56,547 nt of DNA from Hespellia sp. (GCA_028694105.1 JAQUUC010000018.1:1-56547); one strand, 5' to 3'; numbered from the stretch's first letter, positions 32,487 to 42,080 are shown. Numbers and translations are program-made. The notes: generated by a model from the sequence alone, not told the origin.

Positions 32487-33459
32487 TTGCTTCACCTACC
32501 TTTGTCACGAATATCTCATGCAGTGACGGCTCTCTCAGGTCAAACCGGATAATCGGAATCTGATGTGCGATCAGCGTTCCCAGAAGCTCATTCGCCTGCA
32601 TTTCTCCGTTCACCTTGATTTCATACTCAAATTCCTTCTCAGAGACTAAAACCGCCTGCGATGCTTTGATATAAGCGGCAATATCCTGCTCTGTCTTTAA
32701 AGATAAATTCACCCTTCCGTAGCTTTTCTTAATCTCATTTAGATTTCCCTGCAAAATGGTTTTGCTTCGGTTCAATATGATAATGTCCGTACAGAATTCC
32801 TCAACTGTTGCCATCTGATGACTGGACATAATCAGATATTTTCCTTTTTCAATCTCTTCATGGATAATCTGTCGGAACAGATCCGTGTTGACCGGATCGA
32901 GTCCGGACATCGGCTCGTCTAAGATAATCAGCTCCGGATCCGATAACAGTGCCGTCATAAACTGAATTTTCTGCTGATTTCCCTTGGAGAGCTGATCCGC
33001 TTTTTTTGGCTTGGCACTCTTTGCTGCGGAACGTCCGCTAAACAGTCCCTTCTTTTGCGGCGTATGTGTGATTTTGCTCTGCGTGCCATAAAGATATTCT
33101 TCTACTTCCAGCCGTCTCGCCCAGTAATGGATTCGCTTCTTCGCTTCCTCCCGCTTCACACCGCGAAGTGTGGCGAAATAAATCAGCTGGTCCAGCAGGC
33201 TGTATTTCGGATACAGACCACGTTCCTCCGCCAGATAACCGATGTTGCAGGTTGCCGTATCCAGTGATTTATCGTTCCACAGAACTTCTCCGCTATCCTT
33301 TGATAACATGTTCAGCATCATACGGATGGCGGTTGTCTTGCCGGCGCCATTCGTTCCAAGCAGTGCGTAAACTCCCGGTTTCTCCATTTCAAAGCTCAGA
33401 CTCTCCAATGCGGTCTTAGTTCCATATTTTTTCGATAGATTCTTAACACTCAGACTCAT
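32473..33459 (-). CDS. ABC transporter ATP-binding protein (NatA-like)
   Basis: A 328-residue ATPase. Walker A is GTNGAGKTT (about residues 35-43), the signature region reads LSKGNQQKIQFMTALLSDPE, Walker B is LIILDEPMSGLDP, and the switch region is MSSHQMATVEEF. The LSKGNQQK signature and the C-terminal extra domain of about 80 residues are typical of the NatA/EcsA group that works with ABC-2 permeases. Its start lies within the end of the CPBP gene (17-base overlap). Confidence 0.95.
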   Translation of the reverse strand: MSLSVKNLSKKYGTKTALESLSFEMEKPGVYALLGTNGAGKTTAIRMMLNMLSKDSGEVLWNDKSLDTATCNIGYLAEERGLYPKYSLLDQLIYFATLRGVKREEAKKRIHYWARRLEVEEYLYGTQSKITHTPQKKGLFSGRSAAKSAKPKKADQLSKGNQQKIQFMTALLSDPELIILDEPMSGLDPVNTDLFRQIIHEEIEKGKYLIMSSHQMATVEEFCTDIIILNRSKTILQGNLNEIKKSYGRVNLSLKTEQDIAAYIKASQAVLVSEKEFEYEIKVNGEMQANELLGTLIAHQIPIIRFDLREPSLHEIFVTKVGEANESA

Positions 33460-34465
33460 AATTTAAGTTCTCCTCTTTTTTTCTGAATTCTTTTGCAGCT
33501 AAAAATACGCCAAAGATGATTCCGTTCAGCAGTAATGCCGGAAGTAACGATCCCCAAGTCACCTCGTTATTCTGAAGGACATCCATACTATAGTCCGCAG
33601 TGATGACCGGCACTAAATTATTGTTCAGGTAATGCAGAATCACCGGCACCCAGATATTCTGTGTCTTCATATAGGCATATGCGAAGAAGATGCCAAGTGT
33701 GATACAGGTAATCTGCTGTCCAGCCGCGCTCTGCAGACCGGTTCCCGGGCTGTAATAGAAGAAATTCACAGGCAGGTGCCACAATCCCCATACAATACCC
33801 AGGATGATAACGCCCCCGCGAAGCCCGAATCTTTTTTGCAGCATCGGCTGAAGATAGTAACGCCAGCCATATTCTTCTCCGAAAAATGCAATAAACACCA
33901 GAAAGAAATTAATCGGAAGCACTGCAATCGTAATCCAGGTTGTCGCACTGGAAAAGATATCGCCCATTGTTCCAAGCTCGCCGCCTGCCGCATAAGCAAT
34001 TACAGTTCGAAGCAGGTACAGACCGATAAACAATGCGACACAAAATACAGAACTTTTTGCATGTTTCGCTCTCAGACCATACGCTTCCCTCTTTTCTTTT
34101 TTCTCGGTCAGCATGAACATCCATCCAAGAATACTTCCAAGCACCAACAGAATCTGTACTCCGCCCATCCACAGCATGTCAGACGGCATAACAATACTTG
34201 CGATACTTAACACAGCCGCAGCCACAGCCAGCACAATATAGAACACAAAGAACCGTTTGGGAATCAGCTCATCTCCTCTGCACACAATCAATGCGCCAAG
34301 CATCACTCCCGCAGCAGGATACAGCATCTGTGCATTCACGAATACACTGAGATCAATCCCTTTTGAATTCCCATACCACATCAGAATTCCCATCAGATAC
34401 GGAACCGCAAATGCAATCAGTGCATAAATTATTAGTCTCTTTTTTTCCATGTTTGAAAATTTCAT
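33443..34465 (-). CDS. CPBP-family (CAAX-like) intramembrane metalloprotease
   Basis: A 340-residue protein with about eight membrane segments. The three family motifs are present: the Glu pair in FGEEYGWRYYL, the His in GIVWGLWHLPVNF, and HYLNNN near the C terminus. CPBP proteins are membrane glutamic/metalloproteases; relatives process CAAX proteins or give self-immunity to bacteriocins. As first gene of an operon with an ABC-2 exporter it might process or protect against the exported molecule; this is inference. GGAGAGGG precedes the ATG. Confidence 0.9.
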   Translation of the reverse strand: MKFSNMEKKRLIIYALIAFAVPYLMGILMWYGNSKGIDLSVFVNAQMLYPAAGVMLGALIVCRGDELIPKRFFVFYIVLAVAAAVLSIASIVMPSDMLWMGGVQILLVLGSILGWMFMLTEKKEKREAYGLRAKHAKSSVFCVALFIGLYLLRTVIAYAAGGELGTMGDIFSSATTWITIAVLPINFFLVFIAFFGEEYGWRYYLQPMLQKRFGLRGGVIILGIVWGLWHLPVNFFYYSPGTGLQSAAGQQITCITLGIFFAYAYMKTQNIWVPVILHYLNNNLVPVITADYSMDVLQNNEVTWGSLLPALLLNGIIFGVFLAAKEFRKKEENLNYESEC

Positions 34466-34517
34466 TGAATTCCCTCTCCTTTTACTTTATTTAAATATTC
34501 TATCATAGATTTCAGCC

Positions 34518-34546
34518 AGAATAAACCTTCTTTACCTGATTGACAA
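34518..34546 (-). promoter_or_regulatory. Promoter of the CPBP/ABC-2 operon
   Basis: The minus strand has TTGTCA (34541-34546), 17 bases and TATTCT (34518-34523), about 50 bases before the CPBP start. Confidence 0.6.
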
Positions 34547-34557
34547 AAACATGTACT

Positions 34558-34604
34558 AAAATAAGAGCAAGACAAGAACCATTCTCTTATCCCACTCTTA
34601 TTTT
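34558..34604 (-). terminator. Terminator of the FtsX exporter operon
   Basis: AAAATAAGAG and CTCTTATTTT (34595-34604 with 34558-34567) form a 10-bp stem with a long loop, seven bases after the permease stop. Confidence 0.55.
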
Positions 34605-34610
34605 CTGTCT

Positions 34611-37082
34611 CTACTCCGAATACCTCACCTGCTCAATCAGGCTCTGCCTGCGCAGGCTCCTCGTAATTCCATAAGATAACGCAAGCTGAATCACCGTCAC
34701 GACCACGACCAGCAGCACTGCCTGCACGAGCGGATACTGATAATAATGAACATCAAACATATGCCTCTGCTTTGCATACAAAAACAGTCCGTATCCGGCA
34801 ACGCTTCCGATGCCAAGTGACAATACCAGCACACCTGCCGTATAAAATAATCCTTCCAATTGAAGCATGTGGGTCAGCTGCCGCCTTGACAGTCCGATGG
34901 CCTGCATGACTCCCAGCTCACGCTTTCTTGTGTAAATGCTGTTCACCATCGTATTAAGCAGATTCATCACTCCGATTCCACCTAATACAATTAGAAATGC
35001 ATACGCCATAACACTCAGCAGCTTTGACGTCTTTTCATATGTTTCCAGCTCCTCCTCATACGTATCCGTCTCCATATATCCGGTGTTATCAGCCAGACTC
35101 TTAAGCTCAGCATACGCTTTTTCTTTTTGGTTTTCTGCCACCTCGATTTCACAACTGTAAGTCAGATTATCTGAACTTAAGCTGTCCATAACATCTTTGG
35201 GCAGGATAAACTCCGCGCTGGCAATTCCTTCCCCATACTCACCGATTGCCGCAATTTCAAAATCCTTCTCTACGATTGTATCCCCGGTCTCCAACGACAT
35301 ATGCAGTACATCCCCCGCTTTTAGTTCTGGAAAATAATATGTCATATATCCATCCGCCAAGATAATCTGATTCCCCTTCTCCATCTCCGACCAGTCGATT
35401 TTTCCATCTATAACTCCATCCTGTAACGCTTTTTCATAGCTCTGGTCAAGTCCGATGATATAAGCACCAGAATCACCATCTTCTGTCGTGATTCCCTCAA
35501 TTGCGCCCATCAGAAAGCTCTTTGTCTTAACGGATTCCACTCCCTCCACGGCCCGAAGCTGTTCCAGAAATGTTTCATTCATCGGATTATTTTTCTGTAT
35601 ATTTGTCCATTCCAGTTCCGGTTTCATCTTGTCTGATTCTTTATAGTCAATGCTAATCTTATAATCTTCCTCTATTGCTCTCTTTGCAGAGGTGACCGGA
35701 TTGCTGCAAGAAAGAATATGTGACATCGTAATGAACAGAATTCCGGTCGCACTGAGCGTCAGAATCGTAATCATCGTTCGTTTTCTATTGCGCTGCAGAT
35801 TCGCCTTCGTCATTCTGAAAAGATTCAGCTCCTGATACCCTTTTCGCTTCTTTTTCTTATTCTGCGTACTGTCTGCCTGATAGCGCATTGCTTCTACCGG
35901 AGAAATTCCCGCCGCCTTCTGCATCGGTCTGAAAATGGAAAAGATTACCATCACCAGTGTTACCACTATTGTCAGGAGATAAACCCATGGAAACAGAATC
36001 TGTACCTTCCCCTCTTTCAAAAGCGTAAGCGCAACCTTTGTAAATGCATCTCCGTCATTCATATAGTGGAATACACCGACCATCAATACTTTAGAGAGCA
36101 TACTGCTGACAATCAGCCCGATTGGAATGGCAAGAAATGCTACCAGCATCCCTTCCTGAAACACAATCTGTCGAATCTGCCTCTTAGTTGCTCCCATGGC
36201 CTTTAGCTTGCCGTACTCCTGCACCTTTGGTATCATGGACACATAGTAAATACTGTAAATTGTAAGAATTCCGGCAATCACGACAATTGCAATAATTCCT
36301 GCAATAATCGGATACGTACTCGGATCTTTATAATTTGCAGCCAGATACTGCGTGTTCGATACAATATCCGGCGTCGCACATCCAATCGCCACACCGATTT
36401 CTTCACAGCGTTTCTCGATCGTTTCTGTCGTTATCTGCTCTGCCGTCTTAAGACGCATCATGACCCGGTATTCCCGTTCCTTTTCCGGAATCATCTGCTT
36501 CATATATTCCGATGAAAACAGTACCGCATAGACTGTATTCTTATTGGTACTTTCCGTTGATTGTGTAAGACCACAGATGCGGAAATGTTCTTCCTGCTGA
36601 TAGCCCAGTTCATTTCCCTCATAAATCTGATAAGGAATTGTGATTTCGTCTCCAATTCCAGCCTGTAAGCCAAGCTCATCCAGAATATTCTGACTGACAA
36701 CGATATCCTTTTCCTCTTTTGGAAAATTCCCTTCTTTCAGTTCCATTTTGCTAAGGGCAAGTGCTTTGTCATCCATCGCGATCATAAGAATCGTCGCATC
36801 GTCATCCGGAATCTGTCCAAAATCTTCCCGCAGTCCGATTTTCTCGATATCGTCATAAGCTTTTAGCTGTGAGATTCCTTCCTCATTCACACCTCGATAC
36901 ATCACATGATAGGTCGGATAATACACATTAACTGCCGCCTCCTGTAGCTGAAGGAGTCCGTTTCCCAACGTCAGTATCACAAAAACAAGAAGCGTTGTGA
37001 GTCCAATCGCAATCCCACATAATATATTTCTGCTTTTGTTCTGTCTCACATTTGCAAGCGCAGTTTTCGTTACCGTTCTCAT
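34611..37082 (-). CDS. Large FtsX-type ABC permease (two FtsX modules)
   Basis: An 823-residue permease. A first segment near residues 18-40 is followed by an external domain (to about 250), three segments (about 255-400), a further segment near 435-455, a second external domain (to about 685) and three last segments to about 815. This is a tandem duplication of the FtsX unit, as in LolE/SalY-like exporters. Such proteins paired with a two-component system often act in antimicrobial peptide resistance or lipoprotein release; the substrate is not known here. Its start overlaps the ATPase stop by four bases (ATGA). Confidence 0.9.
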   Translation of the reverse strand: MRTVTKTALANVRQNKSRNILCGIAIGLTTLLVFVILTLGNGLLQLQEAAVNVYYPTYHVMYRGVNEEGISQLKAYDDIEKIGLREDFGQIPDDDATILMIAMDDKALALSKMELKEGNFPKEEKDIVVSQNILDELGLQAGIGDEITIPYQIYEGNELGYQQEEHFRICGLTQSTESTNKNTVYAVLFSSEYMKQMIPEKEREYRVMMRLKTAEQITTETIEKRCEEIGVAIGCATPDIVSNTQYLAANYKDPSTYPIIAGIIAIVVIAGILTIYSIYYVSMIPKVQEYGKLKAMGATKRQIRQIVFQEGMLVAFLAIPIGLIVSSMLSKVLMVGVFHYMNDGDAFTKVALTLLKEGKVQILFPWVYLLTIVVTLVMVIFSIFRPMQKAAGISPVEAMRYQADSTQNKKKKRKGYQELNLFRMTKANLQRNRKRTMITILTLSATGILFITMSHILSCSNPVTSAKRAIEEDYKISIDYKESDKMKPELEWTNIQKNNPMNETFLEQLRAVEGVESVKTKSFLMGAIEGITTEDGDSGAYIIGLDQSYEKALQDGVIDGKIDWSEMEKGNQIILADGYMTYYFPELKAGDVLHMSLETGDTIVEKDFEIAAIGEYGEGIASAEFILPKDVMDSLSSDNLTYSCEIEVAENQKEKAYAELKSLADNTGYMETDTYEEELETYEKTSKLLSVMAYAFLIVLGGIGVMNLLNTMVNSIYTRKRELGVMQAIGLSRRQLTHMLQLEGLFYTAGVLVLSLGIGSVAGYGLFLYAKQRHMFDVHYYQYPLVQAVLLVVVVTVIQLALSYGITRSLRRQSLIEQVRYSE

Positions 37083-37750
37083 GATCTCACCACCTTGCCA
37101 TCTTCAATGACCAGAACCCGGTCCGCCATCTGTGCAATTGTCTCATCATGTGTAATCATCACCAGCGTCTGTCCGTAATCTCTGACACAGCTCTTTAGCA
37201 GGGAAATAACTTCCATCTCTGTGCGGGAATCCAGATTTCCGGTCGGCTCATCCGCCAAAATGATTGCCGGTCTTGCAGCCAGCGCCCTCGCAATGGCAAC
37301 TCTCTGCTGCTGTCCGCCGGACAACGTCGATGGAAGTGCATGAATCTTATCTTCCATTCTGATTTTCCGGATGATATCCATCACAAAATCATGATCCACT
37401 TTCCTGCCATCTAACCCGATTGGAAATACAATGTTTTCCCACACATTTAACGAAGAGATTAAGTTATAGCTCTGGAAAATAAATCCGATTTTTCTTCTTC
37501 GAAACATCGCAAGCCGCTCATCTTTCAGATTGAAAATATCTTTTCCTTCGATCAGAACTTTTCCGGAATCCGGGCGGTCCAGCCCGCCCAGCATATGGAG
37601 CAGCGTACTCTTTCCGGAACCGGAACGCCCCACGATTGCCGTAAATTCACCTGCTGCAATCCGCAAATCTGTGTGGTCAATCGCTTTTACCACATTTTCG
37701 CCCTGTCCATAATATTTCACAAGATCTCTTGTCTCTAATATTGGTTTCAT
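37079..37750 (-). CDS. ABC transporter ATP-binding protein (LolD/MacB type)
   Basis: A 223-residue ATPase with Walker A GRSGSGKST (about 37-45), signature LSGGQQQRVAIARA, Walker B AIILADEPTGNLDSR and switch VMITHDETIA. The EPTGNLDS form matches its FtsX partner, which follows with a four-base overlap. The ATG at 37750 has GGAGG eight bases upstream. The upstream region carries direct repeats that suggest control by an OmpR-type regulator, probably the one encoded at 39000-39686. Confidence 0.95.
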   Translation of the reverse strand: MKPILETRDLVKYYGQGENVVKAIDHTDLRIAAGEFTAIVGRSGSGKSTLLHMLGGLDRPDSGKVLIEGKDIFNLKDERLAMFRRRKIGFIFQSYNLISSLNVWENIVFPIGLDGRKVDHDFVMDIIRKIRMEDKIHALPSTLSGGQQQRVAIARALAARPAIILADEPTGNLDSRTEMEVISLLKSCVRDYGQTLVMITHDETIAQMADRVLVIEDGKVVRS

Positions 37751-37782
37751 AATATAAGCCTCCTTCATACCACCTTTATGCT

Positions 37783-37818
37783 ATTATGATAGCAAGCCAG
37801 ACTTACAGAACACTTACA
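37783..37818 (-). promoter_or_regulatory. Promoter with response-regulator direct repeats
   Basis: On the minus strand TGTAAGT occurs twice (37812-37818 and 37801-37807) at an 11-base step, as OmpR-family regulators bind. The second copy lies at the -35 position of a -10 CATAAT (37783-37788). A third, inverted copy (TTGTAAG on the plus strand, 37834-37840) lies further upstream. Confidence 0.6.
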
Positions 37819-37872
37819 AACACGATAACAAAATTGTAAGAATTGAGACTGCCACACGGCGGACACCAGCCT

Positions 37873-39027
37873 CTATGCCATCGGCAGCATCACGCGGAAG
37901 ATGCTTCCCACCGGATATCCCGGTTTCACGCTGACCGTACCGCCCTGCTCTTCCACGATTTTCCTCGTCAGATACAGACCCACACCGGAGCCCTCCTGCT
38001 CTTTTACCATCGGATTCTTCCCCCGGTGAAAACGTTTGAAAATGTCAGCTGCTTCTTCCGGCTCAATCCCAATCCCCTGATCCGCAATTTCAATCAGAAC
38101 GTAGCTTGTCAGTATATGAACACACAGTTGAATCTCCGTGTGCTCTGAGGAATATTTAATCGCATTATCCAAAAGATTTGCAAATGCCTCACATGTCCAC
38201 TTTGCGTCCAGCTCAAGCTTCCGGTCCGTGAAATCTTCCATAGAAATCTGAATTGCTTTGTCAAATGCCTTCATATAAACACTGCTCACCGCCTGCGTCA
38301 GCATTTCCTTCAGACTGCACTCTGCGGGCTGCAGCTGAATCAGTTTCGCCTCTAATTTCGAGAGATTCAGCAGTGACTCCAGCAGTCTCTCCAGCCGCTG
38401 CACCTCCTCATATCCCTGTTTTTCAAGGTTCTGTTCTTCCTCCTTCGTCAGGGAAGTCGTTTGTGCTATCTCATATCCCATTTTCAGGGAAGCAATCGGT
38501 GTCTTTAACTGGTGCGAAATGTCGGTGACCAGTGCTTTTGTCTCCTGCTCTTCCCGCGCAAGCATCTTCATCACCTTCTCAAACCGCAGCTCCAGCTCTT
38601 CCTGCTCCTGCTTCTGATATTCCACCGCCGTATTCAGGTTCGATATCTGCTTTTGCTCCGCGAGAAACAATGCAATCATACCAGCCATGCCCAAGAGCAG
38701 GATCATTGCCATGCCATATACATAACGGTTCGCTGTCACATATGAGCCGGACGTGTAGCCATATTGATTTGACAGCGCTTCTCCTTTTTGCCGGAATATC
38801 TCCTGCTGCTCCTTTGTCAAGTCTTCTCCTGCTTCATCTTTTCCATAAAAGCTTTGTACGATCCGAGATTCCAATTCCGGATTTGCTGTCACCTGATTTC
38901 CTAAAATCACCTGCTGCCTCGCCTTCTCTGACTGCACCATCTGATACGCAAGCACGCTTTCCACTGCCACAAGTAAGAAAAGCAGCCCTGCAAGCAAGAC
39001 TACTCTCTGATACTTTCTTCGGTCCAT
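37873..39027 (-). CDS. Membrane sensor histidine kinase
   Basis: A 384-residue kinase. Two membrane segments (about 8-30 and 103-123) enclose an external loop of about 70 residues; a long coil leads to the HisKA domain with H172 in DISHQLKTPIAS. The ATPase domain has the N box (ANLLDNAIKYS), G1 (IADQGIGIEPEE), F box (IFKRFHRG) and G2 (GSGVGLYLTRKIVEEQGG). The external loop is larger than in Bce-type kinases, which use almost none. Its start lies inside the response regulator gene (28-base overlap). The adjacent FtsX ABC operon is the likely target or signal source. Confidence 0.93.
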   Translation of the reverse strand: MDRRKYQRVVLLAGLLFLLVAVESVLAYQMVQSEKARQQVILGNQVTANPELESRIVQSFYGKDEAGEDLTKEQQEIFRQKGEALSNQYGYTSGSYVTANRYVYGMAMILLLGMAGMIALFLAEQKQISNLNTAVEYQKQEQEELELRFEKVMKMLAREEQETKALVTDISHQLKTPIASLKMGYEIAQTTSLTKEEEQNLEKQGYEEVQRLERLLESLLNLSKLEAKLIQLQPAECSLKEMLTQAVSSVYMKAFDKAIQISMEDFTDRKLELDAKWTCEAFANLLDNAIKYSSEHTEIQLCVHILTSYVLIEIADQGIGIEPEEAADIFKRFHRGKNPMVKEQEGSGVGLYLTRKIVEEQGGTVSVKPGYPVGSIFRVMLPMA

Positions 39028-39686
39028 ATATATCCCATCCCCCTTACATTCTGTATCACATCTATTCCAAGTTTGCCCTTCAGACGGCTGATATTGACCG
39101 GTATGGTATTGTCATCCACAAACTGACCGTCCACATCCCAGATATGTTCCAGTATCTGTTCCTTTGATACAATCTTCCGCGCATGTTCCATCAGGTAAGT
39201 TAAAAGCTGCAGCTCTTTTTTACTCAGAGGCAAATCCTCAAACTCATTCGCCTTCATACGGTATGCTTTCATTTCCTCATAGGATACCATCACGCCTGCC
39301 GAGCTGATGCGCGTCTTCGGCACATCCTCCATACGGCGCATACACGCATGTACCTTAGACACAAGCACCATCAGGCTGAACGGCTTCGTCACGTAATCAT
39401 CCGCCCCGATATCATAGGCATGCACCATATCAATCTCGGTATCCATCGCCGTCAGGAAAATAATATAGACATTGCTCTTCCTTCGAATCCCGGCACAAAA
39501 ATCTAATCCATTCCCATCCTCCAGTGTAATGTCGCTGATAACCAGATCTACCTGATTCGCCGCGAAGATGCGCTCCGCCTCTGACACCCCAAAAGCCGGC
39601 AGTACATGATACCCTTCCTTTTCCAGCTTAAAGGCAATTCCATGATTCAAATTTTCATCGTCTTCCAGTAATAATATCTGTTTCAT
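39000..39686 (-). CDS. OmpR/PhoB-type response regulator
   Basis: A 228-residue regulator from the ATG at 39686 (an in-frame TTG six codons earlier, right after AAGGA, is the alternative start). The receiver has D9/D10, phospho-acceptor D52 and K near 101 (DDYVTKPF). The C-terminal winged helix includes LSKKELQLLTYLMEHARKIV and the recognition region DNTIPVNISRLKGKLG. It is transcribed ahead of its kinase, the reverse of the order of the ABC genes they probably control, which lie just downstream. Confidence 0.93.
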   Translation of the reverse strand: MKQILLLEDDENLNHGIAFKLEKEGYHVLPAFGVSEAERIFAANQVDLVISDITLEDGNGLDFCAGIRRKSNVYIIFLTAMDTEIDMVHAYDIGADDYVTKPFSLMVLVSKVHACMRRMEDVPKTRISSAGVMVSYEEMKAYRMKANEFEDLPLSKKELQLLTYLMEHARKIVSKEQILEHIWDVDGQFVDDNTIPVNISRLKGKLGIDVIQNVRGMGYIWTEESIRE

Positions 39687-39783
39687 ATGTATTTGCTGCT
39701 CCAATCCTTATGATATCTGAATATCTCTTTTGATTTTGCAAGTTGATTACATTCTAACATCATGGTGTAGAATTTTCCACAGT

Positions 39784-39821
39784 AAAAAAATATAGCACCC
39801 TATGAACATAGAGTACTATAT
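39784..39821 (-). terminator. Terminator of ppk1
   Basis: On the minus strand 39807-39821 and 39790-39804 form a 15-position stem with G-U pairs, followed by seven T residues. It lies 25 bases after the ppk1 stop. Confidence 0.88.
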
Positions 39822-39845
39822 ACTGTCTGGACAACCTGTGTGATT

Positions 39846-41930
39846 TTACGCCTCATAAGCCATCTGATAAAATTTTTCCTGTGAATCCAGCTTTACATCA
39901 GAGAATTTCTGGTCCTCATAATTGCCGTCTGCATTCAGCGCTTTCCCTTTCTCATCATCCTTCATCATCGTCTCGAACATCATATCAATTCTTTCACGCA
40001 GTCTTTCGTCCAAGACTGGCGCTGCAACTTCTACACGGCGTAAGGTGTTTCGCGTCATGTAATCTGCTGATGCGATATAAACTTTCTCGCGTTCTTTTGT
40101 TCCAAAACGGTAAATACGGGAATGCTCTAAAAATCTCCCAACGATGCTGACCACTTTGATATTCTCTGTGTATCCTTTTACACCCGGAACCATACAGCAG
40201 ATTCCACGCACAATCATTTCAATCTTCACACCAGCCTGAGATGCCTCAACCAGTTTTTCGATAATATCTTTATCTGTTAATGAGTTGATTTTGATACCGA
40301 TATATGCATTTTCACCATTCTTTGCACGATTAATTTCATCATCTATCATCGCAATTACTTTATTCTGCAGGCAGTTTGGTGCAACCAGAAGAACATTCGT
40401 CTCCTGAATCGTTTCACCACGGAGCAGACAGGCAAACACCTCTGCTGCCTCACGTCCGATTTCCTGATTTGCTGTAACGAGTGATAAATCGGTGTATAAC
40501 GTTGATGTCTTTTCATTATAGTTTCCGGTACCAATCTGTGTGATATAAGAAAGGCCTTTTTCCGTCTTTCTCGTAATCAGGCAAAGTTTTGAATGTACTT
40601 TCAGGCCATTCAGGCCATAAATAACGCGACATCCCGCTTCTTCTAATTTTCTCGAATATTCGATGTTGCTCTCCTCATCAAAACGTGCTCTCAGTTCGAC
40701 AAGAACAACGACTTCTTTTCCATTTTCACATGCTTCCACGAGCGCATCTACGATCTGGCTGCGGTCCGCAAGACGGTATAATGTCATCTTCATAGATACA
40801 ACAGACTCATCTCTCGCTGCTTCATAAAGCATATTGGTAAATGATTTGATATTTTCAAATGGATAAGAAAGAAGTAAATCTTTCTGCTCAATCTGTGCAA
40901 TCAGACTTGCTTTTTCATTCAGTTCTTTTGTCATACGCGGAGAACGTTTCTGATAAAACAGCTCTTCCCGGTTATTGCTGCGGAGATAATTCTGAATTGC
41001 AAATACGAACGACATATCAAGAGGTACCTCCGATACATACACATGTTTTTTATCCACATTGATAGATTTGCAGATTTCACCAATCATTTTCTTATTCAGT
41101 TTTCTGGATAATTCCATGCGGACCGGATTCATTCTCTTTCTCTGCTTAATCAGATTTTCCATTGCATCTCTGTAATCCAGATCTTCGTCATAAATCGTCT
41201 CTGTATCAATATCTGCATTTCTTGTCACGCGCAGCAGTGATTTCTCCGCGATGGTGTATCTTGAAAATAATTTGGGCAGGAAATGAAGTATGATTTCTTC
41301 TGAAAGCATAAACGTACCCGGTCTGGTTGGGATTTCAATCAGACGTTTGAATACATTATTGCTGCATGGAATAATCGCCGTTTTTGTCTTTCCGCCCTTT
41401 GACTCCAATAATGCAGCTGCATAGATTTCCTTATTTTTAAGGAACGGGAACGGCTGCTGTCTGCTGATAATATTTGCAGACAGATACGGTGCGATTTCCT
41501 GATCAAAATAGGTCTCTAACAGTACGCCTTCTTCTCCGGAGAGCTTGTTGAAATTAATCAGACGAATTCCTTTCGGCTCCAGTTCTCCCATCAGCTGTTC
41601 ATATATGATCGCCTTCTTTAAGTCGAGTCTCTTTGTCTCTTTTAAAATGGCATTGACCTGTTCTTCACTCGTCATGTTCGTCTTATTCTCACGGATAACT
41701 TCGGAAGCATCCATCTGATCCATGAGTGTTCCAACACGTACCATATAGAACTCATCCAGATTTGACTGGTAAATCGAAGCAAAGGTCAGTCGTTCTGCAA
41801 GAGGCACTTTAGGATTTCCGGCCTCATTCAATACACGTTCATTAAACTTAAGCCATGACAATTCCCGGTTCATCATGTAGGGATTCTCCCTCACTTCATT
41901 CTTTTCCTGCTTTTTTGTCTCTTTTTTCAT
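39846..41930 (-). CDS. ppk1: Polyphosphate kinase 1
   Basis: It makes polyphosphate reversibly from ATP. At 694 residues it has the usual length, with the N-terminal MNRELSWLKFNERVL, the head domain with FASIYQSNLDEFYMVR, and the two phospholipase D-like C-terminal domains. The autophosphorylated histidine is H446 in NGLKVHSKLC; the second conserved His region appears as GRFLEHSRIYRFG. It is a single gene. The upstream region contains a Pho-box-like direct repeat, consistent with phosphate control. Confidence 0.97.
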   Translation of the reverse strand: MKKETKKQEKNEVRENPYMMNRELSWLKFNERVLNEAGNPKVPLAERLTFASIYQSNLDEFYMVRVGTLMDQMDASEVIRENKTNMTSEEQVNAILKETKRLDLKKAIIYEQLMGELEPKGIRLINFNKLSGEEGVLLETYFDQEIAPYLSANIISRQQPFPFLKNKEIYAAALLESKGGKTKTAIIPCSNNVFKRLIEIPTRPGTFMLSEEIILHFLPKLFSRYTIAEKSLLRVTRNADIDTETIYDEDLDYRDAMENLIKQRKRMNPVRMELSRKLNKKMIGEICKSINVDKKHVYVSEVPLDMSFVFAIQNYLRSNNREELFYQKRSPRMTKELNEKASLIAQIEQKDLLLSYPFENIKSFTNMLYEAARDESVVSMKMTLYRLADRSQIVDALVEACENGKEVVVLVELRARFDEESNIEYSRKLEEAGCRVIYGLNGLKVHSKLCLITRKTEKGLSYITQIGTGNYNEKTSTLYTDLSLVTANQEIGREAAEVFACLLRGETIQETNVLLVAPNCLQNKVIAMIDDEINRAKNGENAYIGIKINSLTDKDIIEKLVEASQAGVKIEMIVRGICCMVPGVKGYTENIKVVSIVGRFLEHSRIYRFGTKEREKVYIASADYMTRNTLRRVEVAAPVLDERLRERIDMMFETMMKDDEKGKALNADGNYEDQKFSDVKLDSQEKFYQMAYEA

Positions 41931-42027
41931 TTCTCTTTCGTTCTCCGTTTCTTTCTTGATTTTATGTGATGCAGATCAAGCAAACGAACCTGCTTTTGTT
42001 TCATCCAGAAACCACTATAACGAATTA

Positions 42028-42078
42028 ATTTTAAATAAAAGACAAGCCTATGTTAAATCTGTGTAAAATCTGTGTGAT
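42028..42078 (-). promoter_or_regulatory. ppk1 promoter with a PHO-box-like array
   Basis: On the minus strand ATCACA (42073-42078), TTTACA (42062-42067) and TTAACA (42051-42056) follow each other at exactly 11-base steps, matching the Gram-positive PhoP box TTHACA-N5-TTHACA. The last copy is also the -35 box: 17 bases later comes TAAAAT (42028-42033). This gap (41931-42254, 324 bases) holds no larger gene. Confidence 0.7.
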
Positions 42079-42080
42079 TC

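Noticed and set aside
33632-34210. Plus-strand ORF of 192 residues
   Set aside because: Antisense to the CPBP protease gene with intact motifs; His/Cys-rich random composition.
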